DNA of 64,000 nt from positions 124,001-188,000 of the forward strand of contig NZ_QTJY01000009.1 of NCBI RefSeq assembly GCF_003703975.1. The letters are read 5' to 3'. The notes under the pieces were generated by a model. The model saw only the letters and a list, made by a program, of their open reading frames with translations, searched no databases and had not been told where the DNA came from. Every line of letters starts with the position of its first letter. Position 1 is the first letter of the stretch. Positions 57,481 through 64,000 of the stretch are shown here, piece by piece. A program made the position numbers and the translations under genes. The DNA comes from Larkinella soli. Lineage in GTDB: Bacteria; Bacteroidota; Bacteroidia; Cytophagales; Spirosomataceae.

Positions 57481-58134
57481 ATGGCCGAAACACACGAACA
57501 TTTACAGGCGCTGACCGAAATTCGGAGTCTGATGGAACGCTCATCGAAGTTTTTGTCGCTGAGCGGTTTATCGGGAATTTCGGCGGGAATTGTGGCACTG
57601 GCCGGGGCTGGAGCGGCCTACGCCCGGCTTCAGAACAACCATCTGAACCTCCTCAGTTACGAACGAATGAGCCGGCTGACGGGACCGGCCCGGCAGGAAA
57701 TGGTGAATTTTCTGATCGTAGACGGAGTTGTCGTGTTAGTGACGGCCCTGGTGTTCGGGATTCTGTTTACCATCCGGAAAGCCCGCCGGCAGGGACAGAA
57801 CGTCTGGAACCCGACCTCGAAGCGGCTGCTGTCGGCGCTCCTGGTGCCGCTGGTGACGGGCGGCATTTTCTGTATTGCCCTGATCCGGTTCAACCTGATC
57901 TGGCTGACGTTCCCGACCACGCTGATCTTCTACGGCCTGGCGCTCTACAGCGGAAGTAAATACACCGTCCGCGACGTGGAATATCTGGGCCTGTCGGAAA
58001 TCGTGCTTGGGCTGCTGGCCCTGTTCTGGACCGGCTTTTCGCTGCTGACGTGGGCCCTGGGGTTCGGCGTCATGCACATCGTGTATGGCACCGTCATGTA
58101 TATCAAGTATGAACGAGACCAACCAAAACGCTGA
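57481..58134 (+). CDS. Membrane protein of unknown function
   Basis: 217 residues. A soluble start (HEHLQALTEIRSLMERSSKFLSLSGLSGISAGIVALAGAG) leads into four to six membrane helices: about 33-50, 82-100, 118-135, 140-155, 165-182 and 186-205. The opening EIRSLMERSSKFLSLSGLSGI is recurrent in Bacteroidota proteins encoded directly before a small winged-helix protein, as here. The stop overlaps the regulator's start (TGATG). The pair may be a membrane sensor or effector and its repressor. No enzymatic motif is visible. Confidence 0.8.
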   Translation: MAETHEHLQALTEIRSLMERSSKFLSLSGLSGISAGIVALAGAGAAYARLQNNHLNLLSYERMSRLTGPARQEMVNFLIVDGVVVLVTALVFGILFTIRKARRQGQNVWNPTSKRLLSALLVPLVTGGIFCIALIRFNLIWLTFPTTLIFYGLALYSGSKYTVRDVEYLGLSEIVLGLLALFWTGFSLLTWALGFGVMHIVYGTVMYIKYERDQPKR

Positions 58135-58433
58135 TGCGGGAATTCCTGGTAGGCTTTAATAAGGCATTTGAAAGTAAAGCCCGGTTGGGAATCATGTCCG
58201 TGTTGATGATTAACGACACCCTCAGCTTCAATGGGCTGAAGGAATTGCTGGACATGACCGACGGGAATCTGGCGACGCACCTGCGGGCGCTGGAGGAGCA
58301 GGGCTATGTCTCGGTAAGAAAGCAGTTTGTCGGCCGTAAGCCGAACACCACCTATACCGCCACCGAGGTGGGCCGCCAGGCATTTTCCGATCACCTGAAT
58401 GCCCTGGAAGATTTTATTCGTCAGTCGGCCTGA
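58134..58433 (+). CDS. Winged-helix regulator (HTH_27/ArsR-like)
   Basis: 99 residues. FNKAFESKARLGIMSVLMINDTLSFNGLKELLDMTDGNLATHLRALEEQGYVSVRKQFVGRKPNTTYTATEVGR is the 'winged helix DNA-binding domain' (HTH_27) pattern, close to MarR/ArsR folds: the recognition helix follows TDGNLATHL and the wing is KQFVGRKPNTTY. No cysteine or metal ligand is present. Its start overlaps the stop of the membrane-protein gene, so it is probably autoregulatory for that pair. A terminator for the opposite strand follows at 58444. Confidence 0.88.
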   Translation: MREFLVGFNKAFESKARLGIMSVLMINDTLSFNGLKELLDMTDGNLATHLRALEEQGYVSVRKQFVGRKPNTTYTATEVGRQAFSDHLNALEDFIRQSA

Positions 58434-58443
58434 CCCAATGAAA

Positions 58444-58462
58444 AAGGGGCATTTCGCCCCTT
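58444..58462 (-). terminator. Terminator of Hsp20-like gene
   Basis: The stem AAGGGGC/GCCCCTT with a 5-base loop has AAAAA on its plus-strand left side, so on the minus strand a T-tract follows. It lies between convergent genes, 28 bases after the stop at 58491. Confidence 0.8.
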
Positions 58463-58490
58463 CTCTCCCCTCCATACCTCTCAAATTCCC

Positions 58491-58883
58491 TCAAAACAAA
58501 TTCTGAATTTCTACCCGACGCTGGTGGTGTTCACCATCCTTGAACGGGAGAAGAATCTGTACGTGGCCCTCTTCCTGTACGGCTTCGATGTGCTCGGCGT
58601 CCACAAAGTCGGGAATGTCGATCACCCGCAGGAACATGGGAACGGCCAAAGCCTGGCCTTCCAGACTATTTTTTTGTTGTAGAAGTGTATATAAAACAAG
58701 TTTATTTCCATCGATCAGTACATTGAACGCATCCGGTCCGACGCCGGGAGCCGACAATGTGATTACCAACCGGTCCGACTCCTGCTCAGTCTGCATGCGG
58801 GTCATGCTCGAACCACCATAAAGCGTATTCAGCAGATCGATCTGCCCGCCCATTCCCTTCAGCGAATTTTCTATCGGTCTCAT
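58491..58883 (-). CDS. Hsp20/alpha-crystallin-like protein
   Basis: 130 residues from the ATG at 58883. The longer frame starts with TTG at 58919 inside a likely promoter (TAATTTG at 58917-58923) and is rejected. The middle RLVITLSAPGVGPDAFNVLIDGNKLVLYTLL and the end EHIEAVQEEGHVQILLPFKDGEHHQRRVEIQ match the alpha-crystallin fold of small heat-shock proteins (SAPGV corresponds to the usual 'lPGv', VQILLPF to the 'L.i.lP' strand). The typical C-terminal IxI motif is replaced by VEIQNLF. It is probably a holdase chaperone, divergent from classical members. Confidence 0.78.
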   Translation of the reverse strand: MRPIENSLKGMGGQIDLLNTLYGGSSMTRMQTEQESDRLVITLSAPGVGPDAFNVLIDGNKLVLYTLLQQKNSLEGQALAVPMFLRVIDIPDFVDAEHIEAVQEEGHVQILLPFKDGEHHQRRVEIQNLF

Positions 58884-59080
58884 AATAATGGTGTTGGTTG
58901 TATAACTCGGATAAAACAAATTACGTACCCAAGTTTTGAAAAGACAGGTGCAGACGCCAATTTGGCTGCTTCTGCGCCGTTTTGCCTCCCGGCTGCTGCC
59001 AATGAGGCATTAATTCGCCGTGTTAAGCGAATTTTAAGCAATTTTGTCGCAATTAACTTTTTTCTCTATCGACGACGGCT

Positions 59081-59854
59081 TTGGTAATCGGGGTAATCAT
59101 ATTGTTGCTTTTTGTTCTGACACTGTGGTTTTTTTTCCGCACCACCCGTGGAATGCCCGTCCTGATGTACCACAAAATCCACCCCGACCGGCCCGACGCC
59201 CTCACCGTGACGGTTCCCCAGTTCGAAGCACAGCTTGACTGGCTTCGGAAAAACCGGTACCGGACCGTCTCCCTGCAGCAGCTGACCGATGCCGTCGAAC
59301 ATAACCGGCCCCTGCCCGCCCGCACGGTGCTGATTACCTTCGACGATGCCTACGTCAACAACCTGACCTACGCGCTCCCGCTGCTCCGGCGGTTCGATAT
59401 GCGGGCTGCGGTGTTCGTGCCGACCGCCTACCTGGGCGGCTTCAACGAGTGGGACGGCGGCACCGAACCGCTCCTGAATCCGGAGCAGTTGCGGGAAATG
59501 ATGCCGGTTTTTGAACTGGCGCTGCATTCCCATCGGCACCGGAATTATAAAACGCTGCCCTTGCCCGAAATGGAAGCCGATATTCGGGAGAACCTGGCGG
59601 CTTTTCAGCGGCTGGATCTCCCGTTCATCCCGGCGCTGGCCTACCCCTATGGAGGCCGGCCCAAAGATCCCGCGCAGAAGCTGGCTATGCAGGACATCCT
59701 GCGAAAAGCGGGCGTCGGACTGGCTTTCCGGATCGGCAATCGCCTGAACCGCTTCCCGGCCGCCGACCGGTTCGAACTCCAGCGGCTCGACATCCGTGGG
59801 ACGGACTCGATGGGGCGGTTTGTCAGAAAAATCCGATTCGGGAAACTACTATGA
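59081..59854 (+). CDS. Membrane-anchored polysaccharide deacetylase
   Basis: 257 residues. The frame starts with TTG at 59081; the first in-frame ATG (59153) would cut off the membrane anchor VIGVIILLLFVLTLWFFF, so TTG is accepted. The NodB-like domain has TFDDAY (86-91, catalytic base Asp88 and metal Asp89), HSHRHRN with His149 and His153 as metal ligands, and ALAYPYGG as motif 3. It removes N- or O-acetyl groups from a glycan outside the inner membrane. Its stop overlaps the start of the glycosyltransferase gene (ATGA), so the two may work on one surface glycan. Confidence 0.85.
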   Translation: MVIGVIILLLFVLTLWFFFRTTRGMPVLMYHKIHPDRPDALTVTVPQFEAQLDWLRKNRYRTVSLQQLTDAVEHNRPLPARTVLITFDDAYVNNLTYALPLLRRFDMRAAVFVPTAYLGGFNEWDGGTEPLLNPEQLREMMPVFELALHSHRHRNYKTLPLPEMEADIRENLAAFQRLDLPFIPALAYPYGGRPKDPAQKLAMQDILRKAGVGLAFRIGNRLNRFPAADRFELQRLDIRGTDSMGRFVRKIRFGKLL

Positions 59855-60903
59855 GGGTTTTTGTCGATACCGAGCGCCTGCGCGACCTAAACAGCGGTCT
59901 GGGCCAGTTCTGCCTCCGGCTCGGCCAGGAGCTGGTGCGGAATCGGCCGGAACCGGCGGAGCTGACCTTTCTGGTGCCGGGAAGCCGGAAAGGCATTTTT
60001 GGAAGTGGGGTGGAATACCGGACGGCGGTCTGGTGGCGCAGAGTGTTCAACCCCGGCGCGTTCGACGTCTGGCACTGCACGCACCAGGATTCGGCCTTCT
60101 TCCCCACAGGAGGGAATGCCCGGGTGATTCTTACCATCCACGACCTGAATTTTCTGGCCCGCCCGGACTACGACGAGGCTAAAAAAGCCGCCCGACTGGC
60201 CGCGCTTCAGCAGAAGGTAAACCGGGCCTCGGCTCTGACGGTCATCTCGGAATATACGGCCTCGGCCGTTCGGGAACATCTGGCCCTGCCCGACATTCCG
60301 CTGCGCGTTATCTACAACGGCACTTCGCCCGGGTCGCCCGGCGTACCGGCCGGTTTTACACCCCCGCCCAGCCCGTATTTTCTGTCCGTTGGGGTTATTC
60401 ATCCCAGAAAAAACCTGCATACGCTTCTTCCGCTGCTGGAAGCCTTCCCCGACTGGCACCTCGTTCTGGCCGGGTCCGACGCGCATCCCTACGCCGGACA
60501 TCTGCGGCAGCAGGCCGCCCAGCTGGGTTTTGCGGACCGGCTGATCCTGCCCGGTGCCGTCGATGAGGCTACAAAATACGCGCTCTACCAGCATTGCGAC
60601 GCCTTTCTGTTTCCCTCCCTGTCCGAAGGCTTCGGTTTGCCGGTGGTGGAGGCCATGAGCTGCGGCAAGCCGGTATTTCTGTCGCGGATGACCAGTCTGC
60701 CGGAAGTGGGCGGCCGGGACGCCTACTATTTCGATTCGTTCGAGCCGACGGAGATGGCGGAGACGGTTTTCCAGGGCCTCAGCGATTTCCGGTCGAATCC
60801 CTTTCGGGCCGAGCGACTCCGCAGGCAGGCCGCCCGCTTCTCGTGGGAAAAAGCCGCCCGGGACTACTGGGAATTATATAGCGAACGGGCCGGAAGACGC
60901 TGA
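59851..60903 (+). CDS. GT4-family glycosyltransferase
   Basis: 350 residues, a GT-B fold. The N-terminal half has LNSGLGQFCLRLGQEL and VILTIHDLNFL. The C-terminal half has YFLSVGVIHPRKNLHTLLPLLEAF, LILPGAVDEATKYALYQHCDAFLFPSLSEGFGLPVVEAMSCGKPV with the E-x7-E motif, and SLPEVGGRDAYYF. It is a retaining enzyme transferring a sugar from a nucleotide donor. It is coupled to the deacetylase upstream. No other glycan genes are nearby, so the acceptor is not evident. Confidence 0.9.
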   Translation: MRVFVDTERLRDLNSGLGQFCLRLGQELVRNRPEPAELTFLVPGSRKGIFGSGVEYRTAVWWRRVFNPGAFDVWHCTHQDSAFFPTGGNARVILTIHDLNFLARPDYDEAKKAARLAALQQKVNRASALTVISEYTASAVREHLALPDIPLRVIYNGTSPGSPGVPAGFTPPPSPYFLSVGVIHPRKNLHTLLPLLEAFPDWHLVLAGSDAHPYAGHLRQQAAQLGFADRLILPGAVDEATKYALYQHCDAFLFPSLSEGFGLPVVEAMSCGKPVFLSRMTSLPEVGGRDAYYFDSFEPTEMAETVFQGLSDFRSNPFRAERLRRQAARFSWEKAARDYWELYSERAGRR

Positions 60904-60985
60904 AGCCGGAAAAGAAACCGTTGCTTCGCACCGAAAAACGGGCATTGTCTGTTATTTTTGACTTTTACGCCCTAACTCCCACGTT

Positions 60986-63454
60986 ATGCCCTTCAGAAAC
61001 AGACTGCTCCGCCGGGCGCCCGTCGCCCTGCTGCTGATGGTCAGTTCGGCCGCTTTTTCCCAGGACCCGCCGGGGTATCAGACCCCGCCCCAGCCGCTGG
61101 CCGATCTGGTGAATGTGCCGCCCACGCCAACGGTTGGGGTAACTTCGAAAGGCGATTACCTCCTGATCATGGAACGGGCCTCCGCGCCGTCCATCGCCGA
61201 GCTGGCCCAGCCCGAACTCCGGCTGGCCGGGCTGCGGATGAATCCCGTCAACAACGGCCCCAACCGGGTCAGTTACATCACCGGTCTCAAAATCAGGAAG
61301 CTGAGCGGCAAGGAAGAGATGACGGTGAAGGGCTTGCCGGCCCATCCGCAGATCAATCATGTGCAGTGGTCGCCGGACGAAACCCGCATCGCCTTCACGA
61401 ATTCGACCGAAACCCGCATCGAACTGTACGTGGCCGACCTGGCCACGGCGACCGCATCGAAGGTAACCGGCCTGAGCCTGAATGCGGCCTATGGGGTTCC
61501 GTTTCAGTGGGTATCCGACAATAAAAGCCTGATCGTGAAGGTAATTCCGGAAAACCGGGGTGCTGCGCCGATCATCAGCCGCACCCCGACGGGGCCGACG
61601 GTGCAGGAAAACCTGGGCAGCAAGGCGCAGGCGCCGACTTATCAGGATCTGCTGAAGAATCCTTCCGACGAGCAGCTGTTTGCGTATTACACCACCGCGC
61701 AGGTCGTGCGTCTGGGCCTCGACGGTTCCGTGCAGCCGATCGGGCAGCCGGGGTCCGTCGGGACGGCCGTGCCGTCGCCGGACGGGCGGTTCGTGCTGCT
61801 GGAAACCACCCACCGCCCGTTTTCCTACCTGGTTCCGTCGCGGTATTTTCCCCGGAAGACCGAGGTCTATTCTACAACGGGAACGCTGGTCAAAACCCTG
61901 AACGACGCCCCGCTGCATGAGAATGTGCCATGGGGCAACGACGGTGTCCCGACCGGACCGCGCGAGTTCGAGTGGCGTTCGGACGTTGCGGCCACGGTGA
62001 TTTATGTGGAAGCGCAGGACGGGGGCGACCCGAAACGCAAGGCCGACATCCGGGATAAGGTGTTTGCCGTGGATGCGCCCTTCGACGGCCGGCCGAAGGA
62101 AATTTATGCGGCCGCCTACCGGTTCGACGGGTTTACCTGGGGCAATGAAATCCTGGCCCTGGCGACGGAACGCTGGTGGCAGACCCGCAAATCCATCACC
62201 CGCACGGTGAATCCGTCCACCTGGCAGACGGCCGTTCTGTTCGACCGCTCGTCGGAAGACCGGTATTCGCATCCGGGCGTGCCCGACACCCGCCGGAACG
62301 CCTTCGGTCTGGACGTGCTGAACCTGCTGCCGGGCAACGAGATTCTGATGCTCGGGACCGGAGCTTCGTCCGAGGGCGACCGCCCGTTTGTGGACGTGCT
62401 GAACCTGACGAACCGCCGGACGCGCCGGCTCTGGCAGTCGGAAGCGCCGGTGTACGAGCGGGCGGTGGCCGTGCTGGATGCAGCGAAACAGCTCATTCTG
62501 ACCACCCGTGAAACGCCTTCCGACAATCCCAACTACTACGTCCGGAACCTGAACGCCCGCAAAAAGGAGCCGGCTCTGTCGCAGGTAACGTTTTTTTCGC
62601 ATCCCTATCCGCAGCTGAAGGGCATTCAGAAACAGGTGCTTCGCTATAAACGCCCGGACGGCGTGGATCTGACGGCGACGCTGTATCTCCCGGCCGGCTA
62701 TAAAAAGGAAAACGGGCCGCTGCCGACTTTCCTCTGGGCCTATCCCGCCGAGTTCAAAAGCCGGGATGCAGCCGGGCAGGTGTCCGGTTCGCCCTATCAG
62801 TTCAACCGCATCAGCTACTGGGGAGCCGCGGCCTTCGTGACGATGGGCTACGCCATTCTCGATAACGCATCCATTCCGATCGTCGGTGAAGGCGACAGGG
62901 AGCCGAATGACACCTACGTCGAACAGCTCGTCGCCAGCGCCAAGGCCGCCATCGACGAGGGCGTCCGGCTGGGCGTCGTGGACGCGACGCGGGTCGGCGT
63001 CGGCGGGCACTCGTACGGAGCCTTCATGACGGCCAACCTGCTGACCCACAGCAATCTGTTCCGGGGCGGAATTGCCCGGAGCGGGGCCTACAACCGGACG
63101 CTGACCCCGTTCGGATTCCAGAACGAACAGCGCACCTATTGGCAGTCGCCCGAGGTATACAACCGCATGTCGCCGTTTATGAATGCCGATAAGATGAAAA
63201 CGCCCCTGCTGCTGGTCCACGGGGAGGCCGACAACAACACCGGTACGTTCCCGATCCAGTCGGAGCGGTATTACAACGCCCTGAAAGGCATGGGTGCCAC
63301 GACCCGGCTGGTCATGCTGCCTTACGAAAGCCACGGGTACGTGGCCCGGGAATCGTTGCTGCATATGCTCTGGGAAATGAACGCCTGGCTGGAGAAATAC
63401 GTCCGGAACCACCCCGCCGGTCAGCCGGCCGCGAAGATGTCGGGCGGAAAATAA
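60986..63454 (+). CDS. Exported S9-family prolyl oligopeptidase-like peptidase
   Basis: 822 residues with a signal peptide (1-25, SAAFSQ). An N-terminal propeller (about 50-560) has YLLIMERAS, VQWSPDETRIAFT and FVLLETTHRP. An alpha/beta-hydrolase domain follows with Ser676 (VGGHSYGAFMTANLL), Asp749 (HGEADNNTG) and His783 (YESHGYVARESLLHMLWE). PYESHGY and GIARSGAYNRTLTPFGFQ fit the S9D glutamyl-endopeptidase-like branch common in Bacteroidota. It degrades peptides in the periplasm or at the surface. No sorting domain is visible. Confidence 0.93.
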   Translation: MPFRNRLLRRAPVALLLMVSSAAFSQDPPGYQTPPQPLADLVNVPPTPTVGVTSKGDYLLIMERASAPSIAELAQPELRLAGLRMNPVNNGPNRVSYITGLKIRKLSGKEEMTVKGLPAHPQINHVQWSPDETRIAFTNSTETRIELYVADLATATASKVTGLSLNAAYGVPFQWVSDNKSLIVKVIPENRGAAPIISRTPTGPTVQENLGSKAQAPTYQDLLKNPSDEQLFAYYTTAQVVRLGLDGSVQPIGQPGSVGTAVPSPDGRFVLLETTHRPFSYLVPSRYFPRKTEVYSTTGTLVKTLNDAPLHENVPWGNDGVPTGPREFEWRSDVAATVIYVEAQDGGDPKRKADIRDKVFAVDAPFDGRPKEIYAAAYRFDGFTWGNEILALATERWWQTRKSITRTVNPSTWQTAVLFDRSSEDRYSHPGVPDTRRNAFGLDVLNLLPGNEILMLGTGASSEGDRPFVDVLNLTNRRTRRLWQSEAPVYERAVAVLDAAKQLILTTRETPSDNPNYYVRNLNARKKEPALSQVTFFSHPYPQLKGIQKQVLRYKRPDGVDLTATLYLPAGYKKENGPLPTFLWAYPAEFKSRDAAGQVSGSPYQFNRISYWGAAAFVTMGYAILDNASIPIVGEGDREPNDTYVEQLVASAKAAIDEGVRLGVVDATRVGVGGHSYGAFMTANLLTHSNLFRGGIARSGAYNRTLTPFGFQNEQRTYWQSPEVYNRMSPFMNADKMKTPLLLVHGEADNNTGTFPIQSERYYNALKGMGATTRLVMLPYESHGYVARESLLHMLWEMNAWLEKYVRNHPAGQPAAKMSGGK

Positions 63455-63460
63455 TTCGGG

Positions 63461-63492
63461 TTTGTTAGCCGGGTTTACTTTGGCTACCTTTG
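63461..63492 (+). promoter_or_regulatory. aspS promoter
   Basis: TTTG (63461-63464), 20 bases, then TACCTTTG (63485-63492). Both elements match the Bacteroidota -33/-7 consensus exactly. The ATG follows at 63519. Confidence 0.75.
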
Positions 63493-63518
63493 CGGCTTAT
63501 TGAACCATTTGAGAAGTT

Positions 63519-64000
63519 ATGCTCCGTACCCATACCTGCGGTGAACTCCGCATGGAACACGTCGGCACCCCGGTTTCGCTCTGCGGCTGGGTGCAGCGCG
63601 TTCGTGACAAAGGCGGTTTGATCTGGATCGACCTCCGCGACCGCTACGGCATTACCCAACTGCTGCTGGAGGAAGGTAAAACCGCCCCGGCGGCCATCGA
63701 GCTGGCCCGCTCGGCCGGCCGTGAATTCGTCGTGAAGGCGGTCGGGGAAGTCATCGAACGGAAATCCAAAAACCCCAATCTGCCGACCGGCGAGGTCGAA
63801 ATCCGGATCGACGGTCTGGAGGTGCTTAACCCGGCCAAACTGCCGCCCTTCCTGATCGAGGACGATACCGACGGCGGGGACGACCTGCGGATGAGATTCC
63901 GTTACCTGGACCTTCGCCGGAATACCGTGCGGAAAAACCTCGAACTGCGGCACAAAATGGCGCAGCAGACGCGGCTGTACATGGACGGACAGAGCTTCAT
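63519..64000 (+). CDS. aspS: Aspartyl-tRNA synthetase, 5' part
   Basis: The frame opens at ATG 63519 and runs off the window (160 complete codons). It begins [19 protein letters not shown] and contains the OB-fold anticodon-binding domain of class IIb synthetases: [28 protein letters not shown], then [29 protein letters not shown]. The family-specific [27 protein letters not shown] starts the catalytic part. A textbook promoter lies immediately upstream. The rest, including the GAD insertion domain, is outside the window. Confidence 0.95.
   Translation, partial: MLRTHTCGELRMEHVGTPVSLCGWVQRVRDKGGLIWIDLRDRYGITQLLLEEGKTAPAAIELARSAGREFVVKAVGEVIERKSKNPNLPTGEVEIRIDGLEVLNPAKLPPFLIEDDTDGGDDLRMRFRYLDLRRNTVRKNLELRHKMAQQTRLYMDGQSF

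Noticed and set aside
60965-63412. 815-codon minus-strand open frame
   Set aside because: It lies opposite the S9 peptidase with a complete Ser/Asp/His triad; the minus frame is a compositional artefact.
1-64000. CRISPR arrays, tRNA genes, IS elements and prophage genes
   Set aside because: I looked for regularly spaced repeats, cloverleaf-like segments, transposase or integrase motifs and phage structural genes and saw none.

Overview
This is a GC-rich stretch of a Bacteroidota chromosome, most likely Cytophagales (Spirosomaceae-like). The evidence is a C-terminal Por/type IX sorting domain (54254-55408), a CarboxypepD_reg-like TonB-type barrel, LytS/LytTR two-component proteins including one with a periplasmic two-component propeller, orphan MacB/FtsX permeases, and -7 boxes of the Bacteroidota form TAnnTTTG. 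No phage, IS element, CRISPR array, rRNA or tRNA was seen.

Layout. 1-2240 is an AT-richer edge with three small lipoprotein genes. 2309-12300 is a compact sugar locus: a GntR/AraR-like regulator, a ribose-type ABC importer split over both strands, a Gfo/Idh/MocA dehydrogenase, a xylose-isomerase-like TIM barrel, a D-apionate oxidoisomerase-like protein and a GH140-type (DUF4038) apiosidase-like glycosidase. Together these suggest release, uptake and oxidative breakdown of the branched plant pentose D-apiose. 12330-18238 holds two large FtsX permeases behind a sigma-54-like promoter, then a DUF2807 protein. 18247-26168 (minus) is an operon-like run: a GSDH/PKD/cytochrome c fusion, a TIM barrel, an NHS-family MFS transporter, a Tat-exported TIM barrel and a gamma-glutamyltransferase. 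26371-32412 (plus) has a DUF5009 membrane protein, an amidohydrolase, an SMP-30 propeller and a third FtsX permease. 32512-38662 has an outer-membrane barrel, a GH31 and an alginate-lyase-like protein. 38676-44056 has a LytTR regulator and two LytS-type kinases. 44110-46626 has three exported proteins.

46769-46946 looks like an unannotated structured RNA ending in an intrinsic terminator. 46949-49340 encodes a 2-keto-3-deoxy-pentonate dehydratase-like FAH protein and an alpha-ketoglutarate semialdehyde dehydrogenase. 49422-50928 is a small arsenic locus (arsR, a 27-residue peptide with nine cysteines, arsN2, arsC) with two matching ArsR operator candidates and no efflux pump. 50967-64000 is mostly housekeeping: recO, lptB, recJ, mazG, dgkA, an Hsp20-like protein, a polysaccharide deacetylase, a glycosyltransferase, an S9 peptidase and the start of aspS.

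An intergenic palindromic repeat family recurs four times. Two copies are exactly 103 bp long and lie in opposite orientation. Identifications rest on reading the sequence and recalling protein families; no database search was possible.
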